64,000 nt of DNA from an uncultured Oscillospiraceae bacterium (GCA_934486875.1 CAKSPU010000003.1:1-64000), one strand, 5' to 3'; shown: positions 1 to 8,988, counted from the stretch's first letter. The notes: generated from the letters alone by a model not told the origin. Numbers and translations are program-made.

Positions 1-88
1 CCCGCCTGCGGTCGCTTTCCTAGATTGGCAACGTTCTATCTGCCGCCTTTGTCTATAGAACGATCAAAGATTAGTATTATTTTTCCAT
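1..88. repeat. Right half of a palindromic repeat element, cut by the window edge
   Basis: The first 21 bases match the centre and right core of the element at 25768-25931 (CCCGCCTGCGG followed by TCGCTTTCCT). The arm that follows ends in TCTATAGAAC and TTAGTATTA, also seen at the right end of that copy. The left half lies outside the window. The rest of the stretch up to the first gene at 168 shows nothing recognisable. Confidence 0.7.
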
Positions 89-167
89 TATAGCCTATAT
101 TTATGAAAAAATTATGATATCCCTGTAACTTCTTTGCATAAACGCCTAAAAGCTTTAAAGCGGTAAA

Positions 168-1196
168 TTATTTATATATTTTCGGCAGCTCATCAAGGGT
201 TATAACGTAATCATCGTTGTAAATGGCTTTAAGGTCGGCTGTATCGTTATTATCTGTGATATAGCTCGTGTGCCAGGTCATAAACCATACCCAGTCAGCA
301 CCGCCCTTTTTAAGCTGTTCGGGTGTGGGGATACGTCCGCATTCGTGGAACGCTATGGGCATATCATTTCCCGCAACGGCAGTCACTTTTTTGTATAAAC
401 TTGCGTTTGCACCGTCCCTGTAGGAATCCGCTCCCGCAATGTCAACATATTCATCTCCGGGGTACCACTTGTCATAATTCCTGCCGTTCTGGGAATAGCC
501 GAACACCCATATGAGATTATCAAGTTCCCAGTAGTTCGTGTATCTGTCATACATAATTTTCCAAAGCTTTTTGAAATTCTCAGCGCCGCCCTTGCTCCAC
601 CAGAACCAGCCGCCGTCAAGCTCGTGAAAGGGTCTCCACAGAACGGGAATGCCCTTGTCACGGAGCTTTGAGAGAGCCTTTGCTCCCTTGTCCATTCCCG
701 CAATGAGCGCCTTGTATTCCGCTGTGCCTTCGGTAAGAGCCTTGTCCCAGTCGGATATCTCGGTTTTCATACATTCGTCCCAGCTGTGGCTGAAATCCGA
801 GCCGCAGTGCCAGCATATGGTTACAATGCCGCCCTTTTTAAACCATTCCTCCGCACGCCTGTTAACGCCGTCGAAATCATCGTTCATATAGTCGAGACCT
901 CTTATAGCGGGATATTTTCCTGTTTTGTCATAGATGTAGTCAAACTCGTACTGTTCGCTGCCCATCCACGTGGATTCCTGCTGACCCGAGATTATCCCGT
1001 GCTTATAGGTGTCGCAGATATAGCTGTACAGCGCCTGTGCATTCTCGTCAGCATCGGGATTTGAGAGCTTCAGCTCCGCCGACTGAGACACAGAGGTCTG
1101 AGGGTATTTTTCACTGAGCTTTTCTTCTCCCGTGCAGGCAGCCGATGAAGCCGCCGTTATGGCTGCAATTATTACAGCCGCAATCTTCTTTAGCAT
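168..1196 (-). CDS. Glycoside hydrolase family 26 lipoprotein (beta-mannanase-like)
   Basis: A secreted, membrane-anchored enzyme predicted to cleave beta-mannan or a related beta-glycan outside the cell. The start chosen is the ATG at 1196, which follows AAAGGTGAT; an upstream in-frame ATG at 1211 has no spacing for that site. The N-terminus is a lipoprotein signal with lipobox SSAAC, putting the lipidated Cys at residue 21. The barrel carries WRPFHELDGGWFWW with the acid/base Glu near residue 192 and AFHECGR with the probable nucleophile Glu near 285, both typical of GH26. No carbohydrate-binding or dockerin module is present. It follows a SanA-like gene with the stop and an unused ATG overlapping. 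The exact substrate (mannan, glucomannan or mixed-linkage glucan) cannot be read from the sequence. Confidence 0.87.
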   Translation of the reverse strand: MLKKIAAVIIAAITAASSAACTGEEKLSEKYPQTSVSQSAELKLSNPDADENAQALYSYICDTYKHGIISGQQESTWMGSEQYEFDYIYDKTGKYPAIRGLDYMNDDFDGVNRRAEEWFKKGGIVTICWHCGSDFSHSWDECMKTEISDWDKALTEGTAEYKALIAGMDKGAKALSKLRDKGIPVLWRPFHELDGGWFWWSKGGAENFKKLWKIMYDRYTNYWELDNLIWVFGYSQNGRNYDKWYPGDEYVDIAGADSYRDGANASLYKKVTAVAGNDMPIAFHECGRIPTPEQLKKGGADWVWFMTWHTSYITDNNDTADLKAIYNDDYVITLDELPKIYK

Positions 1197-1210
1197 AATA
1201 TCACCTTTCA

Positions 1211-1912
1211 TTATGTAAATTCCTTGTCATTTGTCAGGTCTCCGCTTCCGCTTATGGGAATGACCTCGCCCAGATATGTGGGCTTTGGCTTGAAAATGAC
1301 TTTGACAAAATCCTTGTCCCTTGCAAGTATCTCACGGGCATTGTAATAGGGCTGCTTTATGTAGCTCTGGAGGTCGGAATTAACTCCGTAGGCTTCAAGC
1401 CCCAGCTTTTCGGCAATATACACGGCTCTGTACAGATGATAGCTCTGCGTTACGATAATGACACGCTTGGCTTCAAAGATCTCCTTTGCCCTGTACATCG
1501 TTTCATAGGTGGAAAAGCCTGCGTGATCCATAAAAACGTCCTCGGAGGGAACGCCCCTGTCAATGGCAAACTGCTTCATAGCGTTCACCTCGTCATAGCT
1601 CACTCTGCCGTGATCTCCCGACATAAGGAGCTTGGGAGCGGCGTTCATATCATAAAGCTCCACCCCTCTTTTCAGCCTGTCGCTGAGCATAGGACTTGGG
1701 GTCTCACCGTTCACCCGACAGCCCAGAACTATTATGCAGTCGATGTCCGAAAGCTCCGCAGCCGCTTCGGGGGCAATGAGCCTGTCCGACACCGAGCCTT
1801 TCACAAATTCGCTTATTCCCAAAGCGGCGCATATCCCGACTATCCCGATGATAACGAGGATAATGAGAGCTTTGAGAAGTATTTTTCGTATCCGCTTTCT
1901 CTTTTCCGTCAT
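1211..1912 (-). CDS. SanA/YdcF-like DUF218 membrane protein
   Basis: A 233-residue protein with one N-terminal membrane segment (about residues 14-37) followed by a DUF218 domain facing outward. The domain shows the family's signature blocks: IIVLGCRV, the region around SGDHG, and TQSYHLYRA with its conserved His. SanA/YdcF proteins are linked to cell envelope integrity and vancomycin exclusion, but their biochemistry is not settled. The ATG at 1912 is preceded by GGGAGTGAT, so the upstream in-frame ATG at 1933 is rejected. Its stop lies just before the GH26 gene, so the two are probably cotranscribed. A second family member is at 57270-58061. Confidence 0.8.
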   Translation of the reverse strand: MTEKRKRIRKILLKALIILVIIGIVGICAALGISEFVKGSVSDRLIAPEAAAELSDIDCIIVLGCRVNGETPSPMLSDRLKRGVELYDMNAAPKLLMSGDHGRVSYDEVNAMKQFAIDRGVPSEDVFMDHAGFSTYETMYRAKEIFEAKRVIIVTQSYHLYRAVYIAEKLGLEAYGVNSDLQSYIKQPYYNAREILARDKDFVKVIFKPKPTYLGEVIPISGSGDLTNDKEFT

Positions 1913-1972
1913 AATATCACTCCCGAATACCAAAAATCTCTCCCCGAACGCCCCTCGGGGAGAGATATGTGC

Positions 1973-3355
1973 TTAAACTGTACCCGAAACAAGCTCGCCG
2001 TCATCACCGAGGAATATTTTAACTCTGGGTGTCTCGGCTTCAAACTTCTTCACCGAATCGTTTATGACCACCTTTGCACCCGGGTATGCTATGCCCTTAA
2101 CAGCCACATAGCAGTGCTGGACTTCGTTCAGGCTCTCGTCAATTGTGGCAATGCGCTTTCTCAGCTGCTTGATGCTGTTCTGACCGGCAAACTTGGTCTT
2201 TATGGCAGAGCCGAGAAGCTCTTCCTTGTCCTCGGGAAGTCCTTTCAGCTCCTTGCGCTTAGCGGTGAGAAATTCTGCTATCTGATTGCATCGCTCGATA
2301 GTGGTCTCAAACTCGGATATCTTTTTGAGACAGTCGTTTTTCTCCTCCGTGAGCATAGCGTTGTCGCCTGCCGTGACCTCTGTGGGAGCGTAATTTTTTG
2401 TTCCCAGATATGTGACCTCGGTGTTGCCGAGAACGGTGTATTTGCCGCCGTTTATGCTTTTTGATGTAAGATTTCCGCCGCAGTACACCGTGCAGATAAC
2501 AAAATTCTGAATGTCAAGGTCGCTGTCGGTGGAGATGTCCGAATATTCGCAGAACCGGCAGGAGATATTTCCGTGAGCCGTGAGCTTTGCGTTTATAGCG
2601 CCCTTTTTGACAGTTATAGCGCCCCCTGCCTTTATCCTGGCTCCCGTCACGTTTCCACCCACGGTAACATTTCTGCCCGCAGTTACGGAGAAGCCCTCCA
2701 TTACCTCGCCCTTTATGACAACATCTCCGAGAAAGTCGATATTGCCCACCGATGCGTCAACATCTCCGCTTATGGTAACTGTGGGGTCAACGCAGAAGGT
2801 CTTGTCACGGTAGCATACGTGTCCGTCAATGGCAGCCACGATGGACAGACCGTCCTCCGTGAGTCTTGTGCCTCTGCCAACGGTAAACGGCGCAGGCTTT
2901 CCGGGGGCGGCTTTCATAACAACGCCCCTGATGTCCTTGCCGTCAGTGCCCTGCTCGGGAGGAGTTATGACTGCAATGACTTCATTTTCACGGATATTTC
3001 TTATAAGACCCAGGTTTTTGTAGTCCACAAAGCCCTTGTCGTCCTCCTGGGGGGCGATGACCTGCTCTTTGTCGAATTTGTATGTGACAGTACCGTTTTT
3101 GCCGTCAACGGGCATATCGGCTTCGGCAGCCTTTATCTCCTTGTCAAAGTCCTTTTTCTCAATAAGACTGCGGATAAGCTCTTCATTGATGTTGTACTTG
3201 ACACCCTTTACGGCAAGAGCAGACATCACCTTGTCAAAGGTTATCTCCCTGCCGCCGTTCTGAGGCGGATAAACAGAAATATATGCCGCTGAAAAGTTCT
3301 GGGGAACGGTGATGATAACTTCATCGTCAACGGGGGTATTATTGGTCTGTGCCAT
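1973..3355 (-). CDS. FapA-like DUF342 protein
   Basis: A 460-residue protein of the FapA/DUF342 family. The N-terminal half (to about residue 170) carries the DUF342 region ending in the VITPPEQGTDGKD segment. The middle is a run of short Gly/Val-rich turns (GDVDASVGNIDFLGDV, then AGRNVTVGGNV and AGGAITVKKG), the right-handed beta-helix typical of the family. A coiled coil of about 90 residues follows, then a small beta domain. Relatives occur near flagellar genes, but no flagellar genes are nearby, and many Clostridia carry non-flagellar copies of unknown role. A good sigma-A promoter lies upstream (3395-3423). It is predicted to be cytoplasmic. Confidence 0.8.
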   Translation of the reverse strand: MAQTNNTPVDDEVIITVPQNFSAAYISVYPPQNGGREITFDKVMSALAVKGVKYNINEELIRSLIEKKDFDKEIKAAEADMPVDGKNGTVTYKFDKEQVIAPQEDDKGFVDYKNLGLIRNIRENEVIAVITPPEQGTDGKDIRGVVMKAAPGKPAPFTVGRGTRLTEDGLSIVAAIDGHVCYRDKTFCVDPTVTISGDVDASVGNIDFLGDVVIKGEVMEGFSVTAGRNVTVGGNVTGARIKAGGAITVKKGAINAKLTAHGNISCRFCEYSDISTDSDLDIQNFVICTVYCGGNLTSKSINGGKYTVLGNTEVTYLGTKNYAPTEVTAGDNAMLTEEKNDCLKKISEFETTIERCNQIAEFLTAKRKELKGLPEDKEELLGSAIKTKFAGQNSIKQLRKRIATIDESLNEVQHCYVAVKGIAYPGAKVVINDSVKKFEAETPRVKIFLGDDGELVSGTV

Positions 3356-3394
3356 ATAATTATCCGTCCTTTCTTTCGTTTGTTTCTGTGTATT

Positions 3395-3423
3395 ATTATA
3401 CCATATTACACATCTGTTGGCAA
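3395..3423 (-). promoter_or_regulatory. Sigma-A promoter of the FapA-like gene
   Basis: On the minus strand, TTGCCA (3418-3423) and TATAAT (3395-3400) are separated by 17 bases, about 40 bases before the start codon. Confidence 0.75.
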
Positions 3424-3494
3424 TGGCTTTACGGATAATCTGTCAGTTGTATACAAAAATAAAAAAAATCCTGTTGCATATAAACGAAATTATG

Positions 3495-4169
3495 TCAGCT
3501 GTTTTGTATATTCGTAACAGTTATGACATTATCATCTGCCGTAAATGATATCTCACAGCCGCCGAAGCTCATTGTGTAAACTCTGTCAGCCGATGACTGA
3601 TACTGTGGGCGTGGGTCCTGAGACAGCACCTGTATGAGACCGTGAAGCTTTTCCCCGGGAAATCTTTTGGCAAGCTCGGGGGGGATATCCACCTTCATTC
3701 TGCCCTCCCTGTCCGTAAGGGCAAAGCCGCCCGATGCCTCGGGGTGGGAGTCTGTGTAGGCGAGATATGGTTTTATGTCGATGATAGGTGTGCCGTTCAT
3801 AAGGTCAGCCCCCGAAACATAGAGCACGGGACCGTCGGGGGTGTGCAGGTCTATCCTGTCGAGCCGCACCGATGAAAGCCCTATGCTGTTGGGGCGGAAA
3901 GGGGAGCGTGTGGCGAATACGCCCATTCGGGTATTGCCCCCAAGTCTGGGGGGTCGCACCGTTGGCGACCAGCTGTCCCTCACCGCTTCGGAGAACTGCC
4001 ACAAAAGCCATATGTGGGTAAAGCCCTCAAGTCCTCTGAAAGCCTCTGTTATGCGGTACCCGGGCTCAAAAACTATCCTTGACTGTATGTCCGCAAGTCC
4101 GCTTTGTCTCGGAACGCCGAACTTCTCCGCAAAATCATTTTCTATCCTTGCGATAATTCCGATATCCAT
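3495..4169 (-). CDS. trmO: tRNA (N6-threonylcarbamoyladenosine37-N6)-methyltransferase TrmO
   Basis: SAM-dependent enzyme of the TsaA/TrmO (UPF0066) family that methylates t6A at position 37 of tRNAs reading ACY codons. The characteristic beta-barrel segments are clear: FEGFTHIW-like GLEGFTHIWLLW near residue 48, then PPRLGG, GVFATRSPFRPNSIGLSSV, and DIKPYLAYTDS. Length (224) fits a TrmO with the usual C-terminal domain. The gene starts 5 bases after the deformylase stop and its ribosome binding site (AAGGTG) lies within the end of def, so the two are coupled in one transcript. Confidence 0.9.
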   Translation of the reverse strand: MDIGIIARIENDFAEKFGVPRQSGLADIQSRIVFEPGYRITEAFRGLEGFTHIWLLWQFSEAVRDSWSPTVRPPRLGGNTRMGVFATRSPFRPNSIGLSSVRLDRIDLHTPDGPVLYVSGADLMNGTPIIDIKPYLAYTDSHPEASGGFALTDREGRMKVDIPPELAKRFPGEKLHGLIQVLSQDPRPQYQSSADRVYTMSFGGCEISFTADDNVITVTNIQNS

Positions 4170-4174
4170 ATTTC

Positions 4175-4588
4175 TCAGATCACCTTTCCCTCAAAGTGGT
4201 CTGTTTCGTGCTGGATTATCTGAGCCGTAAAGCCCGAAAATCTCTGCTTCTGCTTTTTGAATTTTATGTCATAGTATTCCACGCATATCCATTCGTATCT
4301 TGAAACATATCTCTTTCCCTCAAGTGAAAGACAGCCCTCGCTTGCCTGATACGTCTCCTCCGAATGTGACGTGATGACGGGGTTTATTAACACAAAGCTG
4401 CTTTTCCCCGAGGATACAGCCGCAATGCGCTTGTTCACGCCTATCATATTTGCCGCCAGTCCCACACAGATGTCCGAATTTGCTTTCAGAGTGTCAAGCA
4501 GATCCTTGGCGTATTTCACATCGCCCCTTTCCGCAGGGAGAGCTTTTTCGCTGAAAATTTCCGTACCTTTTTTAATTTCTCTAACCAT
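4175..4588 (-). CDS. def: Peptide deformylase, short variant
   Basis: Removes the N-formyl group from new proteins in the cytosol. All three metal-site motifs are present: GLAANMIG (motif 1, about residue 44), EGCLSLE with the metal Cys, and QHETDHFEG with two metal His and the catalytic Glu. In motif 1 the canonical PQ is NM, so the oxyanion-stabilising Gln is Met. A short Clostridial deformylase clade has the same pattern, so this is a family feature rather than damage. At 137 residues it is about 30 shorter than Escherichia coli Def, lacking a C-terminal extension. It is followed directly by trmO. Confidence 0.88.
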   Translation of the reverse strand: MVREIKKGTEIFSEKALPAERGDVKYAKDLLDTLKANSDICVGLAANMIGVNKRIAAVSSGKSSFVLINPVITSHSEETYQASEGCLSLEGKRYVSRYEWICVEYYDIKFKKQKQRFSGFTAQIIQHETDHFEGKVI

Positions 4589-4606
4589 TTTAATACCTCA
4601 CTAATG

Positions 4607-4637
4607 AAAAAGGGCACACGCTTGCCGTGTACCCTTT
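4607..4637 (-). terminator. Rho-independent terminator after the DUF3592-like gene
   Basis: Stem AAAGGG-ACACG (one mismatch) with loop 4621-4625, followed on the minus strand by five T. It separates the DUF3592-like gene from def. Confidence 0.8.
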
Positions 4638-4659
4638 GATATTTGCTTTTAAAAGCGTA

Positions 4660-5364
4660 TCAGAATGTGATCTCGCCTGCTGCGATGCCCTGAACGATGG
4701 TGTCGTTGATAGCGGTGTATGTAGCGTCAATGGAGATGTTTCCGATAAACATTCCCGCAAAGAATGAAAGGATAAAGCCTGCCACGATAACTGCCATAGG
4801 TATATCCATAATGGTTACGGCAGCCTCACTGAAGGTGTTGTCCTTCATATTCTTGTTAACGATACGGCACACGATGATAAGACCGACAGCCACAACGAGA
4901 AGAGCAATAAGCAGGATAAGGTAAATGGTGTAGTTTGTTTCAACGTACATAAGTCTCGGGTTATCGGGCTTGTAGTAAACGGAAACTCTGTCGCCCATTT
5001 TGTAATCCTCGCCTGTGGTGGGGTTTTTGCCGTTGAGGGTAACGCCGTCGTTTACATAAACCTCCTTGCCGAACAAAACGCATTTGCCGTTGACAAATGT
5101 CTGCTTTCCGAGGTAGGAGAATTTCTCATTTGCCTTGGACTGCTCATAATCCTCGCCCTTGCGGACTTCGGTGATGAAAAGGTCTGTGTTTACGCCTGTA
5201 TGGGGGTCTCTTCCCGCAGTGGCATACCAGGTCTCGCTTGCAACTCTGTTAAGCTTTGAATAGCGTGCAAGTCCCATTTCAATGTTGAACACGCCTACGC
5301 AGAGCGCAACCGCTGCGATACAAAGAAGCACGCAGGCTACAATATAACGTTTTTTCAGTTTCAT
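4660..5364 (-). CDS. DUF3592-like membrane protein
   Basis: A 234-residue membrane protein of unknown function. One membrane segment lies at residues 6-27, an extracytoplasmic beta-rich domain follows to about 160, and two or three more membrane segments fill the C-terminal third. The soluble part ends with MGDRVSVYYKPDNPRL, the hallmark of DUF3592 proteins. It is a single-gene unit with its own near-perfect promoter and a strong terminator, so it is probably expressed constitutively. Confidence 0.65.
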   Translation of the reverse strand: MKLKKRYIVACVLLCIAAVALCVGVFNIEMGLARYSKLNRVASETWYATAGRDPHTGVNTDLFITEVRKGEDYEQSKANEKFSYLGKQTFVNGKCVLFGKEVYVNDGVTLNGKNPTTGEDYKMGDRVSVYYKPDNPRLMYVETNYTIYLILLIALLVVAVGLIIVCRIVNKNMKDNTFSEAAVTIMDIPMAVIVAGFILSFFAGMFIGNISIDATYTAINDTIVQGIAAGEITF

Positions 5365-5400
5365 TGCTCATTTTCCTCCCTAAGAATATGTTCTTACAAA

Positions 5401-5429
5401 ATTATATCATACAATTTTCACAATGTCAA
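5401..5429 (-). promoter_or_regulatory. Consensus sigma-A promoter of the DUF3592-like gene
   Basis: TTGACA (5424-5429) and TATAAT (5401-5406), 17-base spacer, minus strand; both hexamers match the consensus exactly. Confidence 0.85.
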
Positions 5430-5443
5430 GCAGATTTATAACT

Positions 5444-5488
5444 AAAAAAAGGGAACCGTTCCCGTCACAAAAAACGAAAACGGTTCGC
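5444..5488 (-). terminator. Terminator after pfkA
   Basis: Stem GAACCGTT/AACGGTTC followed on the minus strand by seven T (5444-5450). Confidence 0.8.
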
Positions 5489-5510
5489 ATTACCGAACTT
5501 GTATATGGTA

Positions 5511-6596
5511 TCAGTCTCCGAAGGAGATGCCCAGATCCTTGGCGGTGGTGACATAGTTGCCGTTGGGGTCAACGAACTTAGTCTTTCCTGCGACCTCGCT
5601 GAGGGGATTTTCGCCTATCTTTGCGTTTATCATCGCAACGGAAACGCCGTATTTGCCTGCGTCGATGAGCTGAGCGGCTCTTACGCCGAAGCGGGTGGCA
5701 AGGATCCTGTCATATGCGGAGGGGCTGCCGCCTCTGAGCATATGTCCCGGAACGCATACTCTTGTTTCAATTCCCGTGTTTTTCTGTATCTGAGCCGCAA
5801 TGCTGTTTGTGGCTGTGGTGATGCCTGCGTCAAGTCTTGCCTTGGCACGCTCTTTCTTTTTGAGCTTAGCCTCTTCCTTGCTGTAAGCGCCCTCCGCAAC
5901 AGCTACGATAGAGAAGCAGTGACCGTTGTCCGCACGCTTCTGCATAGCCTGACATATCTTGTCGATGTCGTAGGGTATCTCGGGGATAATTATAGCGTCA
6001 GCACCGCCTGCAATACCCGAGTAAAGGGTGAGCCAGCCTGCCTTGTTGCCCATTATCTCAACCATAAGAATACGGCTGTGGGAAGCGGCTGTGGTGTGGA
6101 GCCTGTCGATAACGTCAGTTCCGATATCTACAGCAGTATGGAAGCCGAAGGTCACGTCGGTGCCGTAAATGTCGTTGTCAATGGTCTTTGGGAGACCGAT
6201 AACGTTAAGGCCCTCTTCACTGAGGAGGTTTGCGGTCTTGTGAGTGCCGTTGCCGCCAAGGGTAAGGAGACAGTCAAGCTTCTGCTTTTTGTAAGTCTCT
6301 TTCATCAGCTTTACCTTGTCGATATTGTCCTCGCCGATGCTCGATATCATCTTGAAGGGCTGACGCTTTGTGCCGAGAATAGTGCCGCCCTGAGTGAGAA
6401 TGCCCGAAAATTCCGAGGGCTGCATCTCACGGGCGATGTTGTTGATAAGACCGTAATATCCGTTCTGGATACCAACTATCTGAACATTGTCAACGCCCAT
6501 TTTTTCGTAGCACGCCTTGGCAATGCCTCTTATGGTTGCGTTAAGACCGGGGCAGTCGCCGCCGCTTGTAAGGATTCCTATTCTTTTCTTAGCCAT
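5511..6596 (-). CDS. pfkA: 6-phosphofructokinase, mixed-signature group III type
   Basis: Phosphorylates fructose 6-phosphate in glycolysis. The N-terminal phosphate loop ILTSGGDCPGLN, PKTIDND (136-142), the EIMGNKAGW substrate block and the PGHMLRGGSPSAYDR segment identify the family. The phosphoryl-donor positions are mixed: GGNGT (114-118) keeps the Gly of ATP enzymes, while PKTIDND has the Lys seen in pyrophosphate enzymes where ATP enzymes have Gly. Group III enzymes show such combinations, so the donor (ATP or PPi) cannot be assigned. ppdK at 16655 also handles PPi. The gene lies 29 bases behind a c-di-GMP phosphodiesterase gene, has its own ribosome binding site (GAAAGGA) and a strong terminator. 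Confidence 0.92.
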   Translation of the reverse strand: MAKKRIGILTSGGDCPGLNATIRGIAKACYEKMGVDNVQIVGIQNGYYGLINNIAREMQPSEFSGILTQGGTILGTKRQPFKMISSIGEDNIDKVKLMKETYKKQKLDCLLTLGGNGTHKTANLLSEEGLNVIGLPKTIDNDIYGTDVTFGFHTAVDIGTDVIDRLHTTAASHSRILMVEIMGNKAGWLTLYSGIAGGADAIIIPEIPYDIDKICQAMQKRADNGHCFSIVAVAEGAYSKEEAKLKKKERAKARLDAGITTATNSIAAQIQKNTGIETRVCVPGHMLRGGSPSAYDRILATRFGVRAAQLIDAGKYGVSVAMINAKIGENPLSEVAGKTKFVDPNGNYVTTAKDLGISFGD

Positions 6597-6625
6597 TTTG
6601 CGATCGTCCTTTCAAATAAGATGGT

Positions 6626-8944
6626 TTAAACTTTAACAGTCCTGTTCTGTCTGGAACGGAGAAATTCCTCAAATCTGTCAGCAGGCATAGGCTTGCCGAA
6701 GAAATAGCCCTGAGCATAGTCACAGCCTGATTTTTTAAGTATCTCGCCCTGTCCCACAGTCTCAATGCCCTCTGCGATGGTCTCGATCTTCTTGGACTTT
6801 GCGATCCTGATAACGGCGGAAACGATTTCTCTTGAGATCTCGTCCTCTTCAAGATACATAATGAAGGAGCGGTCGAGCTTCAGCAGAGTGATGGGGAGCA
6901 TCTGAATGTAGCTCAGTGATGAGTAGCCTGTTCCGAAATCGTCCATTGAAAGCTTTACGCCCAGATCCTTGATCTCCTGCATCTGCATAACGGCGTGGTC
7001 GATGTCCTTAAGAGCAAGGCTCTCGGTAAGCTCAACATCGAGGTACTGAGCGTCAAGCCCTGTTTCGCTGAGAGCTGTGCGGATAGTTTCGGTAACATTT
7101 GTCTGATAAAAGTCTATCGCTGAAAGGTTGATGGAAACGGTAACGGGAGCAAGACCCATATCCTGCCACTGCTTGTTCTGTCTGCACGCCTCGAAGAGCA
7201 CGAATTTGCTTATCTGGGTTATGAGCAGGGAATTTTCCGCAACGGGGATAAAGTCGCTGGGGGGAACAACGGTGCCGTCGGGCTTTATCCAGCGGATAAG
7301 AGCCTCCATACCCATAACGGTGCCGTCCTCCAGGTTTATCTTGGGCTGATAGTAGAGCACCAGCTCGTTGTTTTCGATAGCACGGCTCAGATCCTTTTCT
7401 ATGGCGTTGCCTGCAATGATAGCATCGTGAGCACGGTTGTCGAAACGGAGAATGGAGCTTCTTGTGCCGTCGGAAAGGCTCAGAGCAAATTCCGCACGGT
7501 CAAGCACCTGAGCAAAATCACCCATACCGCCGTCGGACATAAGGCAGTAGCCTGCGGAGCAGGTGATGTTCTGTGTTTCAAGACCCATTCCGTCGATGCT
7601 TGCAATGTCCAGCTGGATACGCTTTATAAGGCGCATAGGCAGTTCATCGTCATCGGTGGCTCTGATAAGAAGAGCAAAGTTGTCGCCGCCTATCCTTGCG
7701 GTAAAGCCGCCCTCGGTAAGGTTTGAAAGGAGCACTGCGGCGATCTCCTTAAGGAGATGATTTCCGTTTGTGTAGCCACAGGTGTCGTTGATGATGTGGA
7801 AGCTGTCGATGTCGAGAACGATGACCCAGTAATTTACATTCCTGTCAAGCCTTGTGCATTCAAGTATCTCGTTGCCCATCATCATAAACTTGTTTCTGTT
7901 GTATATCTGGGTTACCTCGTCGATATACGCCATACGCTCGATAACAAGATCCTTTTCCTTTTCGGCGGTAATGTCCATAATAGCGCCGCCCACATCAAGG
8001 TCGCCCGATTCGGGGGACTGATATCTGAAATTGAACCAGTGATAATCGCCGTCGGCAGAGCGTGCACGGAAATCCACGGAATGGATCTCGTCACGGGAAA
8101 GATCTTCGGAAGCGGTCTTCATACCCGAAGCAAAGGTGTCGAAAACTATCCTGTCCTTGGGGTGGAAAACCTCTCTGATAGCCTCGCCCTCGGCATATCC
8201 GCCTGCTGAGACTATCCCCAGCATCTCGCAGAGCTGGTCGGAAACATAAAAGCGGCTGCTGCCCTTTTCCTTAAGGATAAGACCGATCTCTGAAAGATCC
8301 ATAGAAAGAGCATAGCGCTTTTCGGATTCACGGAGCTTTTTGGAAGCGGCGATGACCTCCTGCTTCATCTTGTTTGTTTCGGTAAGGTTCGGACCTATGG
8401 ACATCATAATGGTCATACCCTCACGCATCGTACTGCTGTCAATAGTAGTGGCGATGGAGGTGTTCCATACAGTGCATACGCCTGAGCCGCTCTTGGTGCG
8501 GATAATAAATTCCTCGTCCCTGTTGTTGATTATTCCCTGAAGATTTTCCGAGAATGCGTCGGGGGGGAGGACTTTTTTCATTATCTCCGGGTCAAGGAGC
8601 TCATCTTCCGAGTAGCCTGTTGTGCGGATAAAGGTGTCGTTTGCTCTCACATAAGTGAAAGAAGTGTCCCACAGAACGACCATAGAATTGATCTGCTCCA
8701 TAGTTTTTTCGATATTTTTAAGCTCTTTGAATTTGCTTGTGCGGCTGTTCTGGATAAGTGCCACCGCACCTACGAAGAAGGCAGCGGCAATTACATAGCA
8801 TACTGCCGAAATGGCAGCCGATGCGCTGTCGGGGTCGTCCCTGATTATGTTCACAACAAGTGTGACTGCGATAACGGCGGCAGCGAGATAAACAGCTCCG
8901 AAAACAGCTTTTTCCCAGCGGCTCTGTCCGCTCCTTTTACGCAT
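6626..8944 (-). CDS. Membrane PAS-GGDEF-EAL protein, probable c-di-GMP phosphodiesterase
   Basis: A 772-residue signalling protein. Two membrane segments occupy residues 15-65, followed by two PAS-like sensor domains, a GGDEF domain and an EAL domain. The GGDEF signature is altered to GGDNF near residue 418, so cyclase activity is unlikely. The EAL domain looks intact: MEALIRW near 546, ELTES, DDFGTGYSSL and the final EGIET. The likely activity is hydrolysis of c-di-GMP, with the GGDEF relic as a regulatory domain. The start at 8944 follows AAAGGGGTGA; an upstream in-frame ATG at 8974 lacks a site. A promoter is visible at 8989-9018. No terminator separates it from pfkA. Confidence 0.87.
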   Translation of the reverse strand: MRKRSGQSRWEKAVFGAVYLAAAVIAVTLVVNIIRDDPDSASAAISAVCYVIAAAFFVGAVALIQNSRTSKFKELKNIEKTMEQINSMVVLWDTSFTYVRANDTFIRTTGYSEDELLDPEIMKKVLPPDAFSENLQGIINNRDEEFIIRTKSGSGVCTVWNTSIATTIDSSTMREGMTIMMSIGPNLTETNKMKQEVIAASKKLRESEKRYALSMDLSEIGLILKEKGSSRFYVSDQLCEMLGIVSAGGYAEGEAIREVFHPKDRIVFDTFASGMKTASEDLSRDEIHSVDFRARSADGDYHWFNFRYQSPESGDLDVGGAIMDITAEKEKDLVIERMAYIDEVTQIYNRNKFMMMGNEILECTRLDRNVNYWVIVLDIDSFHIINDTCGYTNGNHLLKEIAAVLLSNLTEGGFTARIGGDNFALLIRATDDDELPMRLIKRIQLDIASIDGMGLETQNITCSAGYCLMSDGGMGDFAQVLDRAEFALSLSDGTRSSILRFDNRAHDAIIAGNAIEKDLSRAIENNELVLYYQPKINLEDGTVMGMEALIRWIKPDGTVVPPSDFIPVAENSLLITQISKFVLFEACRQNKQWQDMGLAPVTVSINLSAIDFYQTNVTETIRTALSETGLDAQYLDVELTESLALKDIDHAVMQMQEIKDLGVKLSMDDFGTGYSSLSYIQMLPITLLKLDRSFIMYLEEDEISREIVSAVIRIAKSKKIETIAEGIETVGQGEILKKSGCDYAQGYFFGKPMPADRFEEFLRSRQNRTVKV

Positions 8945-8988
8945 AAGCTTCACCCCTTTTACTGAAAATTGCATAATTGATTAGTATA

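Noticed and set aside
4175..4588. Inactive deformylase because motif 1 lacks the canonical Gln
   Set aside because: Metal ligands and the catalytic Glu are intact and the NM variant is shared by a short Clostridial clade, so it is more likely a functional variant.
5499..6629. A 376-codon plus-strand frame over pfkA, and similar frames over the FapA-like gene (1436-2464), mfd, galE, galT and others
   Set aside because: All lie opposite well identified genes, lack ribosome binding sites and show Cys/Val/Leu-rich shadow composition.
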